This document shows, one piece after another, positions 16,786-24,459 of a stretch of 64,000 nt of DNA. The stretch comes from Streptomyces sp. NBC_00083 (GTDB lineage Bacteria > Actinomycetota > Actinomycetes > Streptomycetales > Streptomycetaceae). A model generated the notes under the pieces. The model was not told where the DNA came from and did not search any database. It saw only the letters and a program-made list of their open reading frames with translations. The translations under genes were made by a program, and so were the position numbers. Position 1 is the stretch's first letter. Each line of letters starts with the position of its first letter. The stretch covers positions 62,001 to 126,000 of the forward strand of contig NZ_JAPELY010000003.1 of assembly GCF_026343295.1 (NCBI RefSeq). Reading direction: 5' to 3'.

Positions 16786-18018
16786 ATGAGCGAGCTGCAG
16801 TTCCGCGACGTGCCCGAGTCCGACGTCGACCGCGCCCTGGAACTGTGGTGGCTCGTCTACCACGACCGGCCCGACGAGCCGGAGAAGCGCGCCTACCACC
16901 GCGCGATGGTGCTGCGCTGCGACCGCGTCGGCGCCTACGACGGCGACGCGCTCGTCGGCTTCCTCGTCGCCCACCGCTTCACCCTGTCCGTGCCCGGCGG
17001 TGAACTCCCTTGCCCCGGACTCACGTTCGTCTCCGTCGCCCCCACCCACCGCCGCCGCGGCGTGCTCTCCGGCATGATCGCCGAGGTGTTCCGGCGCTGC
17101 GCCGGACACGGCCGCCCCATCGCCGCTCTCTGGGCGACCGAGGCCGCCATCTACGGCCGCTTCGGCTTCGGCGCCGGCACCTACGGCACCTCCGTCGAGA
17201 TCGACTCCACCCGCCCGCTCGCCCTGCGCGTCGACCCCGACCCGCGCGCCCTGCGCCTCATCGACCCCGAGGACGTCCCCGCCGAACTCGGCCCCTACTA
17301 CGAGGCCACCCGGGCCCGCCGGGCCGGCCGCGTCGCGCGCGACGCCGCCCGCTGGCGCGGCGAGTGGCTGCCCGAGACCGACGAGGACGACGAGGAGCTC
17401 GGCCCGCCCCGCATCGTCGGCCTCGGCGCCCCGGACGAGCCGCTCGCCGGATACGCCCTCTACCGCACCCGGCGCGAGGACGACCCGGCCAAGCCCGGCA
17501 CCGTCCAGGTCGCCGAGCTGGCCGCGGACACCCCGGCCGGCGAGGCCGCGCTGTGGAACTACCTCGCCGGCATCGACCTCACCGGCACCGTCCGCGCCTG
17601 GGGCCTCGCGCCGGACGACCCGCTGCTCCTGTTCGCCACCGACCGGGACCAGGTCAAGGCCGTCGCCCAGTTCCCCGCACTGTGGATCCGCCTGGTCGAC
17701 GTGCGGGCCGCGCTCACCGCCCGCTCCTGGGCGGCCGAGGTCTTCCTCGCCCTCGAAATCCGAGACGACCGCATCCCGGCCAACTCCGGCCGCTTCCGCC
17801 TGACCGCGTCCGAACACGGCTGCGCCTACGAGCCGACCGCGGCCGAGCCCGACCTCACCTTCGACGTACGTGACCTGGCCGCCTGCTACCTCGGCGGCAC
17901 CGAGGTCCGCCGCCTGGTCCTCGCCGGCCTGGTGACCGAGCACACCCCGGGCGCGGCGGCGGCCCTGGACGCGGCGCTGCGTACCGCGGAACTGCCGCAC
18001 ACGGTCGACGAATTCTGA
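16786..18018 (+). CDS. Eis-type GNAT N-acetyltransferase
   Basis: Three-part Eis architecture fits: an N-terminal GNAT domain with the acetyl-CoA motif VSVAPTHRRRGVLSGMI (about residues 82-98), a second GNAT-like domain, and a C-terminal sterol-carrier-like domain. The protein ends in Phe (TVDEF), and the Eis family uses its terminal carboxylate as catalytic acid/base. Eis proteins acetylate amines, including aminoglycosides at several positions, and some act on lysines. The 410-residue length is typical. It is a lone gene, so the physiological substrate is unknown. Confidence 0.85.
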   Translation: MSELQFRDVPESDVDRALELWWLVYHDRPDEPEKRAYHRAMVLRCDRVGAYDGDALVGFLVAHRFTLSVPGGELPCPGLTFVSVAPTHRRRGVLSGMIAEVFRRCAGHGRPIAALWATEAAIYGRFGFGAGTYGTSVEIDSTRPLALRVDPDPRALRLIDPEDVPAELGPYYEATRARRAGRVARDAARWRGEWLPETDEDDEELGPPRIVGLGAPDEPLAGYALYRTRREDDPAKPGTVQVAELAADTPAGEAALWNYLAGIDLTGTVRAWGLAPDDPLLLFATDRDQVKAVAQFPALWIRLVDVRAALTARSWAAEVFLALEIRDDRIPANSGRFRLTASEHGCAYEPTAAEPDLTFDVRDLAACYLGGTEVRRLVLAGLVTEHTPGAAAALDAALRTAELPHTVDEF

Positions 18019-18444
18019 CCGGGCGCACCGCAGGGGGAGGGCCCCGCGCGGCCCGGGGCGACGGGCCTCTCGCGCGGAGCGACGAGGCTCTCCCCGCGAA
18101 GTGACGAGGCTCTCCCGCGGGGCCGGCCGCGGCGGGGACGAAGGTCCCGGGTGAACCGCGGGTGAACCGCCTGCTGAGCGAGGGAACCGGAAAGAGCCTT
18201 GGCGCGGTCTTTGCTTGCGCGTTAGGGACCAAGGTCCCGGCACGCGGCACCCGCACCGCGCGCATCGGACCGCTGACCTCTCGTCAACCCCCTTGATGTG
18301 CGGGGATGTTGCCGAGAAGGGGGGTTTTCCGTCCCTACCCGGCCGGAGAATTCACATTTCGGGATTCGAGCGCGATCGTGCGATCGTGGCCAACTGGTGA
18401 AGCTCCGCTGCCGAACCGGCACGTACCGAGGGGATGGGGAAACC
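18019..18444. other. Intergenic region upstream of the polysaccharide deacetylase
   Basis: This 426-base gap contains short direct repeats (ACGAGGCTCTCC twice near 18080-18115, GGTGAACCGC twice near 18150-18170, AAGGTCCCGG twice). GGAAC at 18183-18187 followed about 18 bases later by GGTCT resembles an ECF (sigmaE-like) promoter, which would suit a cell-envelope gene, but the spacing is not ideal. No gene is supported. Confidence 0.4.
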
Positions 18445-19329
18445 ATGGCGCGACTGACCGCCCACACACGCCGCATCGTGATGGCCGCGGCCGCGGCCGT
18501 CGTCATGACGGGCGGCGTGGCCGCCGCGGTGTTCCTCGGCAGCGACACATCCGCCGACGGTCCCGGCCCCATCCTCGCCCACTCCACGGCGACCTCGGAC
18601 TCCGACGACAAGCCCGGCGGCCGGCCGGCCACTCCGTCCAGGTCCGCGGGCGACGACAGCGCGCCGGACGGCTCGGACGGTTCGCGCGGCGCCACCGGTC
18701 CCGCGGCGCCGCCCGGCGCCTCCGGCATATCGGAGACGATCGACCACGCCACCGAGAGCGGCGGCAAGTCCGTCTCGATCACCATCGACGACGGGCCCAG
18801 CCCGGTCTGGACGCCGAAGATCCTCGCGGTCCTCAAGCAGTACGGCGTCAAGGCCACCTTCTGCATGATCGGCCCGCAGGCCAAGGCCACTCCGGCGCTC
18901 GTCCGGCAGATCGTCGCCGCCGGCCACCGGCTGTGCGACCACACGGTCAGCCACGACGAGGCCATGAACAAGAAGCCCGTCGCCTACCAGAGCACCGAGA
19001 TCCTCGACGCCCAGAGGATGATCGAGGACGCGTCGGGCGGCGCCAAGGTGCAGTACTTCCGCGCACCCGGCGGCGCCTTCACCCCGGACAACCGGCACAT
19101 CTCCGCCACCCACGGAATGCGCCCGCTCGGCTGGAACGTCGACACCAAGGACTGGAAGCAGCCCGGCACCGCGACCATCGTGAACACGGTGAAGCACGAG
19201 CTCAAGAACGGCCCGATCGTGCTCTTCCACGACGGCGGCGGCGACCGCGCCCAGACGGTGAGCGCTCTCAAGGAGCTGCTGCCCTGGCTGGCGCAGCAGG
19301 GCTACACCTTCAGCTTCCCCGCCGTCTGA
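18445..19329 (+). CDS. Secreted polysaccharide deacetylase (NodB domain)
   Basis: The 294-residue protein starts with a signal peptide or anchor (residues 8-32, IVMAAAAAVVMTGG...) and a Ser/Asp/Gly/Pro linker to about 100. The NodB domain follows: SITIDDGPSP with the Asp pair 115-116, metal-ligand histidines in HTVSH (166 and 170), the RAPGG motif near 202, DTKDW and the final HDGGGDRAQT. These are all catalytic and zinc-binding motifs of carbohydrate esterase family 4, which removes acetyl groups from peptidoglycan GlcNAc or chitin oligomers. ATG 18445 is chosen because the signal peptide begins there and GGGGA precedes it. Likely extracellular, acting on the cell wall. Confidence 0.9.
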   Translation: MARLTAHTRRIVMAAAAAVVMTGGVAAAVFLGSDTSADGPGPILAHSTATSDSDDKPGGRPATPSRSAGDDSAPDGSDGSRGATGPAAPPGASGISETIDHATESGGKSVSITIDDGPSPVWTPKILAVLKQYGVKATFCMIGPQAKATPALVRQIVAAGHRLCDHTVSHDEAMNKKPVAYQSTEILDAQRMIEDASGGAKVQYFRAPGGAFTPDNRHISATHGMRPLGWNVDTKDWKQPGTATIVNTVKHELKNGPIVLFHDGGGDRAQTVSALKELLPWLAQQGYTFSFPAV

Positions 19330-19376
19330 GCACCGCCGCCCCTGTCCTGACGCTCCCTCGGCTTCCGGCGTGCCCG

Positions 19377-20921
19377 TCACGGCATCGTCGCCCACAGCGC
19401 ACAGTGGTGTCCGGGGCCCGGCCGCACCGGACCCGAGCGGTCCGGGGCGAGGCTCTGGACCTGAGAGCGCGACCAGCGGGGCGCGCCCCCGCCGTTGGGG
19501 TCGCCGGAGCGGGCGAACCGCGTCCAGTACCCGATCATCGTGCCGGCCAGGTGCTGCTGAGCCGCCGTCATCTCGCGTGGCCTGCCGCCCAGATCGAAGA
19601 GGTAGGGCAGCTCGGTGGTGTGGGTGGCGCCCAGCGGGAACGGCGGGGGAGCGGGCAGCGGCCGCGGCGGGTCGGGGTCGGCGAACTCGTAGCGCCAGGT
19701 CCGCCCGCGCGCCGCGAACAGCGACCCCGTCCGCAGCGTCGGACAGGCGTAGTCCGCGTCGCCGATGACCGCGCCGAACACCGGTCCGCCGTCGGTGTCG
19801 CCCACCGGGTACGCGCTCACCACCTCCGCGGCGCGATCCGGGTCCGGCACGAACTCCCCTGCCACCTCGGGCCAGTTCGCCGGGGTGACGGTCGTTCCGG
19901 CCGCCATGATGCCCGCCGCCCAGATGGTGCCCTCGTCATGGTTGGCGCCGACGAGCACCGGGACGCGGGCCGTCCGCCCCGAGGCGAGCGCCTCCGCCGG
20001 ATCGCGCGGCAGCAGCCGCGTGCCGTACTCGGGCTGGGCGTCCGCGCCCTGCGCCGCGAGCAGCCGGGCGACCGGCACCCGGCGCAGACACCCCGGCACA
20101 TCCGCCGCCTTCGCGCAGCCCACTGCCGCGACGAACCGCGCGCCGGCCGCCTCGGCCGCCTCGGGGGCCACCGCGTACGGGGCGAACGGGCGCGCCGGGC
20201 CGCCCGTGCAGGGCCCGCTCTCCATGATCGCGCGCTGGAAGAGCCCGGCCGCCGCCGGCGAGGCGAGCTGGGCGCAGACCGCGTAACTCCCGGCCGACTC
20301 CCCGGCCAGGGTCACGTTCCGCGGATCACCGCCGAAGCCCCGGATGTTGTCGCGCACGTACCGCAGCGCGGCCTGCTGGTCGGCGAGGCCGAAGGTGCCC
20401 GAGCCCGCCAGCCCCGGCCGCCCGAGGAAACCGAGCGCGCCCAGCCGGTAGTTGACGGTGACCACCACGACGTCGCCGTCCCGCGCCATGCGGTGCGCGT
20501 CGTAGGAGCTGCCCGTCCCGCTGGTGAAGCCGCCGCCGTGCAGCCACACGATCACCGGCCGGGGGCGGCCCGCCGACGCGCCGGCGGGCGCGGTCACGTT
20601 CAGATACAGACAGTCCTCGCTCGTGCTGCCGCCCGGCACCTCACCGGCCGGCTGCGCGCAGGCCGCGCCGGGTTCGGTCGCCTCGCGCACCCCGGACCAC
20701 GCGGCGGCCGGGCGGGGCGGCGTCCAGCGCAGCGCGCCGACGGGCGGCGCGGCGTACGGGACGCCGTCGAAGACGCGGTAGCCGTCGCGCGCCGCGCCGC
20801 GCACCGCCCCCGCCAGGGTGTGCACCACCGGCGCCGCCGACGAGGGCGGCGGCGCCGCGAGGGGGAGCGTCAGGGCCAGCGCGCCCGCGAGCGCCGCCAC
20901 CATCGCGCGCACGTCAGCCAC
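19377..20921 (-). CDS. Secreted type-B carboxylesterase
   Basis: An N-terminal signal peptide (MVAALAGALALTLPL, Ala-rich cleavage site near residue 30) precedes a carboxylesterase/lipase domain. Diagnostic motifs are SEDCLYLNV, the oxyanion-hole HGGGF, the nucleophile GESAGS (Ser near 209), the acidic residue region NHDEGT, and a C-terminal His region HTTELPYLF. Substrates are esters outside the cell; specificity is unknown. GTG 20921 overlaps the preceding stop by eight bases, suggesting translational coupling to the GPP34 gene; GTG 20912 and ATG 20903 are alternatives that keep the signal peptide. It converges on the deacetylase gene with 47 bases between. Confidence 0.88.
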   Translation of the reverse strand: MADVRAMVAALAGALALTLPLAAPPPSSAAPVVHTLAGAVRGAARDGYRVFDGVPYAAPPVGALRWTPPRPAAAWSGVREATEPGAACAQPAGEVPGGSTSEDCLYLNVTAPAGASAGRPRPVIVWLHGGGFTSGTGSSYDAHRMARDGDVVVVTVNYRLGALGFLGRPGLAGSGTFGLADQQAALRYVRDNIRGFGGDPRNVTLAGESAGSYAVCAQLASPAAAGLFQRAIMESGPCTGGPARPFAPYAVAPEAAEAAGARFVAAVGCAKAADVPGCLRRVPVARLLAAQGADAQPEYGTRLLPRDPAEALASGRTARVPVLVGANHDEGTIWAAGIMAAGTTVTPANWPEVAGEFVPDPDRAAEVVSAYPVGDTDGGPVFGAVIGDADYACPTLRTGSLFAARGRTWRYEFADPDPPRPLPAPPPFPLGATHTTELPYLFDLGGRPREMTAAQQHLAGTMIGYWTRFARSGDPNGGGAPRWSRSQVQSLAPDRSGPVRPGPGHHCALWATMP

Positions 20922-21555
20922 CGCCCATCCCGCCCTGCGCCGCGACCAGCGTGGTCCCGAGCCCCCGGACGGCACGGCCGAGCGCGGGCGCGACCGCGTC
21001 CAGGTGCCCGGTCAGCTCCTCCACGCGGTCCCTGCGGGCCTTGGCGTCGGCGCGCGACACGACGTGGTGCGCGCCGCCCGCCGCGGCGAGGGCCACCAGG
21101 ACCGCCTCGTCCGGCCCGGCGGGGCCCGCGCCCCGCAGCACCGCGGCGAGCGCGCCCTGGAGCGCCCGTACCTCCGCCGCGTCGCACACCGACACCGCGC
21201 GCCGGGCCGGGCGGGGGAAGGCGGCGGGCCGCTCCCGCACGGTGATCACCCCCAGCGCCGCCAGCCGGCCCTCGACGGCCGCCAGGGTCTCCTTGCGGTC
21301 GGTGCGCAGCCACGCCTTCCAGGTGCGCCGGTGCGCCCCGAGACGGGGCAGGACGAGATCGAGGACGGGGTCGCCGGTCGCGCCGCCGTCCACGACCGCC
21401 ACCTCGCCCGCGCGATCGGCGACACGGCCCGCGCGGGCCAGGTCGGCCAGGACCGCGACACGCAGCAGGAACCCGGCCCGGGTGCGGTCGTACAGTGCGC
21501 CGGAATCGGTGTCGTAGGCCGTGAGATACGTCCGGCCGTACAGGGAGAGCGTCAT
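20914..21555 (-). CDS. GPP34 (GOLPH3-like) family phosphoprotein
   Basis: The 213-residue protein has the GPP34 all-helical pattern: MTLSLYGRTYLTAYD at the start, a conserved AGFLLRVAVLADLARAGRV helix, and WKAWLRTDRKETLAAVEGRL. In eukaryotes GOLPH3 binds PI4P at the Golgi; Streptomyces carries many small bacterial homologues whose roles are unknown, often linked to membrane or secondary-metabolite genes. I use ATG 21555 because the family begins at this position, although the ribosome site is weak. It overlaps the downstream esterase start, so the two are one transcription unit. Confidence 0.8.
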   Translation of the reverse strand: MTLSLYGRTYLTAYDTDSGALYDRTRAGFLLRVAVLADLARAGRVADRAGEVAVVDGGATGDPVLDLVLPRLGAHRRTWKAWLRTDRKETLAAVEGRLAALGVITVRERPAAFPRPARRAVSVCDAAEVRALQGALAAVLRGAGPAGPDEAVLVALAAAGGAHHVVSRADAKARRDRVEELTGHLDAVAPALGRAVRGLGTTLVAAQGGMGGG

Positions 21556-21704
21556 GGAACCGACGCTAGGCACTCGCCGCCGCCGCGGGATCCACCCGGC
21601 GTACGGATCCGCGCTCGGCCCACGGGATGAGTGCGCGCCCGAATCACTCCGGAGGATGAGGCGGCCGGAAGGGACCGCCGGGGACCGGCCGCGCGGCGGG
21701 CGGC

Positions 21705-22361
21705 TCAGCCCCGGCGGGGCTCGACCAGGCCGTGGTCGTACGCGGCGACCACCGCCTGGACCCGGTCGCGCAGGCGCAGCTTGCGCAGCACCGCCGACAC
21801 ATGGGTCTTGACCGTCGCCTCCGACAGATGCAGCTGCCGGGCGATCTCGGTGTTGGAGAGCGCCTGCCCGATCAGGGTGAGCACCTCGCGCTCGCGCGGC
21901 GACAGCTCGGCGAGCGCGGCCGGCGCCGAGGGGACGGTGGTGTGTGCGAACCGGTCCAGCATGCGGCGGGTCACGGTCGGCGCGAGCAGCGCGTCGCCGC
22001 GCGCCACCACCCGGACCGCCTCGGCCAGTTCGGCGGGTCGGATGTCCTTGAGCAGAAACCCGCTGGCTCCGGCGCGCAGCGCGGTCAGGACGTGTTCGTC
22101 GAGGTCGAAGGTGGTGACGACGAGGACCCGGGTCGCGCTGCCCGAGGCGACGATGGCCCGTGTCGCGTCGATGCCGTCCATCACCGGCATCCGCACGTCC
22201 ATCAGGACGACGTCGGGCCTCAACTCCTCAACCAGGCGCACCGCGTGACGTCCGTCGGTCGCCTCGCCGACCACTTCGAGGTCGTCCCGGGCGTCGATGA
22301 TCAGGCGGAACCCGCCGCGCACCAGCGCCTGGTCGTCGGTCACCACCACGCGGATCGTCAC
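21705..22361 (-). CDS. NarL/LuxR-family response regulator
   Basis: The receiver domain has acidic D9/D10, phospho-acceptor D55 (VVLMDVRMP) and the conserved Lys in FLLKDIRP. The C-terminal LuxR helix-turn-helix is LSPREREVLTLIGQALSNTEIARQL. GTG 22361 overlaps the kinase stop (GTGA), with AAGGT upstream, so it is translated with its partner. At 218 residues it is standard size. No obvious target gene is adjacent, so the signal and regulon are unknown. Confidence 0.93.
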   Translation of the reverse strand: MTIRVVVTDDQALVRGGFRLIIDARDDLEVVGEATDGRHAVRLVEELRPDVVLMDVRMPVMDGIDATRAIVASGSATRVLVVTTFDLDEHVLTALRAGASGFLLKDIRPAELAEAVRVVARGDALLAPTVTRRMLDRFAHTTVPSAPAALAELSPREREVLTLIGQALSNTEIARQLHLSEATVKTHVSAVLRKLRLRDRVQAVVAAYDHGLVEPRRG

Positions 22362-23542
22362 GGTGCGTACCTTATCGGCAGCTCGGCGTGGACCTCGAAA
22401 CCACCGCCGGGGCCGGGGCCCGCCTCCAGGGTGCCGCCGAGGAGCGTGGCCCGCTCGCGCATCCCCGCCAGCCCCCGCCCCGCCCCGGCCGAGCGCCGAC
22501 TCCGGTTCCCCGGGCGGCCGTTGTCGCTCACCTCGACGCGCACCGATGCCGCGGTCCGGCACACCGAGACCCGCACCCGGCTCGCCCCCGCGTGCCGCAT
22601 CGTGTTGGTCAGCGCCTCCTGCACGATCCGGTACGCCGCGAGCCCCACGGCCGCCGGGACGTCCTGGCCGGTGCCCTCCTCGTGCAGCTCGACGGTGAGG
22701 CCCGCGGCCCGCGCGTTGGCGGCGAGCCCGGCGAGATCGCCGAGCCCGCGCGCCGGCCGGCGTCCGTCGTCGTCCGCGCCGCCCGGCCCGCCCGCTGCGT
22801 CGTGCCCGTCCTGCCCGTCGTGCCCGTCGTGCTCACCCGTCTCGGCGCGCAGCAGCAGCCGCAGCTCCGCGAGCGCCGAGCGGCCCGCGCTGTCGATGGC
22901 GCGCAGCGCGTTCCTCGCCTGCTCGGGGTGGGTGGTGAAGACGTCGTCGGCGGCGCTCGCCTGGATCACCATCACCGAGACGGTGTGGGCCACCACGTCG
23001 TGCACCTCGCGCGCGATCCTGGCCCGCTCCTCGGCGACCGCCCGCCGCGTCTCGGCCGCCAGCCGGTCCTGGTGGGCCCTGCGCCACTGCCCCGCGGTCC
23101 AGGCCAGCGTCACGGCCAGGACGTGGGTCACCAGCGCCAGGGTGCCCGCGCCGGTGTAGGCCAGCGGGGCGAGCGCCAGCATCCCGAGCAGCCACCACCG
23201 CGAGATCCGTACCGGTCGCAGCGCCGACACGACGCACAGGGCGATCTGGGCCCCGAGAAAGGCGCCGGTCAGGCTCAGAGCGGGGAAGAGCAGCCACATC
23301 GCGCAGTCGAGCAGGGCGCTCCCCGCGAGGACCGCACCGGGCCGGATCAGCACCCACCGGAGCAGTACGGCCTGCGCGACGGCGAGGACCAGGGCGGCGA
23401 CGGCCCGCGCGCCGGTGCCGGCCGCGAGGAAGGTGGGCACCGCCACCCCGAGCACCAGTACCGCCGAGCCCGCCCGTGACATCCGCAGCGCCCGCGCCGT
23501 CACCGGTGTTCCGCCGCCGTCCGCACCGCGCAAGAGACCCAC
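22358..23542 (-). CDS. Sensor histidine kinase, HisKA_3/DesK type
   Basis: About five to six membrane helices occupy residues 25-150. The dimerisation/phosphotransfer helix follows, with His181 in the motif EVHDVVAHTVSV. The HATPase domain has the N-box QEALTNTMRHA and G-boxes GRGLAGMRERA. Between them lies a short charged repeat rich in HDG (GEHDGHDGQDGHD, about residues 240-252), which is unusual and could bind metal or be a flexible linker. The start is GTG 23542 with a weak ribosome site. It pairs with the downstream response regulator through a 4-base stop/start overlap. Confidence 0.92.
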   Translation of the reverse strand: MGLLRGADGGGTPVTARALRMSRAGSAVLVLGVAVPTFLAAGTGARAVAALVLAVAQAVLLRWVLIRPGAVLAGSALLDCAMWLLFPALSLTGAFLGAQIALCVVSALRPVRISRWWLLGMLALAPLAYTGAGTLALVTHVLAVTLAWTAGQWRRAHQDRLAAETRRAVAEERARIAREVHDVVAHTVSVMVIQASAADDVFTTHPEQARNALRAIDSAGRSALAELRLLLRAETGEHDGHDGQDGHDAAGGPGGADDDGRRPARGLGDLAGLAANARAAGLTVELHEEGTGQDVPAAVGLAAYRIVQEALTNTMRHAGASRVRVSVCRTAASVRVEVSDNGRPGNRSRRSAGAGRGLAGMRERATLLGGTLEAGPGPGGGFEVHAELPIRYAP

Positions 23543-23865
23543 GCCGCGACGCTATCAAGGCCCGCGCCGGCCGTACGTCAGGCCGAATATTCCCGTCCCG
23601 TGCCACGGAAATTTGCGCAATGTACGGCGAGGTTTCCTGGCGGCACGCCCAAAATGGTGGTATTTGCCGTGCCTGCATCCCGGAACCGTGCTACTGTTGA
23701 TCCCAGTTGCAGTTGTGGTTCCCAAAGACTTCAAGTGCCTCGATGGTTTTATGCCGTCGGGCGCTTTTGTATTTCCGGTGCTTTTTCCGGACGGGGCAAT
23801 CATCGCGGTAACGACGGGGTCAGCACAGTGCGGACCCCCGGGCATTGCCCCGAAGGAGATATGAC
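23543..23865 (+). promoter_or_regulatory. Structured leader and promoter region of the cold-shock gene
   Basis: This 323-base region is clearly AT-richer than its surroundings (for example GCTTTTGTATTTCCGG). A possible promoter is TTGCCG near 23664 with TGCTAC or TACTGT near 23690, which would give a leader of about 160 nt, as CspA-type genes have. The 3' part folds: CGGGGCAAT (23792-23800) pairs perfectly with ATTGCCCCG (23844-23852), and inside it GGGGTC (23816-23821) pairs with GACCCC (23833-23838). The outer stem ends exactly where the ribosome site AAGGAG (23853-23858) begins. Confidence 0.65.
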
Positions 23866-24069
23866 ATGGCTACTGGCACCGTGAAGTGGTTCAACGCGGA
23901 AAAGGGCTTCGGCTTCATTGAGCAGGAGGGTGGCGGCCCGGACGTGTTCGCCCACTACTCGAACATCGCCACCCAGGGCTTCCGTGAGCTTCAGGAAGGC
24001 CAGAAGGTGAACTTCGACGTCACGCAGGGCCAGAAGGGCCCGCAGGCCGAGAACATCGTGCCTGCCTGA
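23866..24069 (+). CDS. Cold-shock protein (CspA family)
   Basis: This 67-residue single OB-fold RNA chaperone has RNP1 KGFGFI (13-18) and RNP2 VFAHYS (27-32). It begins MATGTVKWFN like other streptomycete cold-shock proteins. It melts RNA secondary structure and may act in transcription antitermination. The ATG is seven bases after a full AAGGAG site, which predicts high expression. A perfect terminator follows the stop, and the DEAD-box helicase downstream is a functional partner in RNA unwinding, although transcribed separately. Confidence 0.97.
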   Translation: MATGTVKWFNAEKGFGFIEQEGGGPDVFAHYSNIATQGFRELQEGQKVNFDVTQGQKGPQAENIVPA

Positions 24070-24091
24070 CGCTGAGGCGTTTTCTGCACGC

Positions 24092-24127
24092 GGCTGGGGC
24101 CCGCACCTTGGGGTGCGGGCCCCAGCC
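24092..24127 (+). terminator. Terminator after the cold-shock gene
   Basis: GGCTGGGGCCCGCACC and GGTGCGGGCCCCAGCC form a perfect 16-bp stem with the loop TTGG, starting 22 bases after the stop codon. Confidence 0.95.
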
Positions 24128-24419
24128 CGTTGCTGTTCCACCGGGCCCGCCGTCACGATGTGACGGCACTCTCGCGGCCCGCGGGACACCGGGACCACCC
24201 CGGGCGTCCCGCCGCAGCGGACCTACCGCCATGGCCATGGGCCCGGCGCGCACCGGCCCGCTGTCCTGATCCGGCCCGACCGCCCCACCAGGCGGCGGAT
24301 GCCCGGCATTCCGACAACGGGCAAGGAATTTTCGCGCCCAGGTACGGCCGGATCAGAATTCGACTTCTGTTTTCGGCTCGTTCTTGCGATGCCACGGCCG
24401 CTTCACTGCGCCGGGGATC
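24128..24419 (+). other. Leader and promoter region of the DEAD-box helicase gene
   Basis: No gene is supported in these 290 bases. The stretch from about 24300 becomes AT-richer (AAGGAATTTTCGCGCC, AGAATTCGACTTCTGTTTTC), like the leader of the cold-shock gene just upstream, and probably contains the promoter and a long 5' untranslated region. Confidence 0.45.
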
Positions 24420-24459
24420 CCTCGATACGTGCCATATCGAGGAAGGTTCTCCTTGAACC
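24420..24459 (+). promoter_or_regulatory. Two hairpins covering the helicase ribosome site and TTG start
   Basis: CCTCGATA (24420-24427) pairs with TATCGAGG (24435-24442) across seven bases. GGTTC (24445-24449) pairs with GAACC (24455-24459) across TCCTT. The ribosome site GAGGAAGG (24439-24446) is shared by both hairpins, and the TTG start (24453-24455) lies in the second. Initiation should therefore be occluded unless the hairpins open. Confidence 0.6.

Noticed and set aside
18183..18210. sigmaE-like promoter GGAAC...GGTCT
   Set aside because: Spacing is one to two bases too long and the start would be over 220 bases from the gene; kept only as a remark.
18019..18444. Possible c-di-AMP (ydaO) riboswitch upstream of the polysaccharide deacetylase
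   Set aside because: Such riboswitches precede some streptomycete wall-hydrolase genes, but I could not find the conserved core pairings; only short direct repeats are present.
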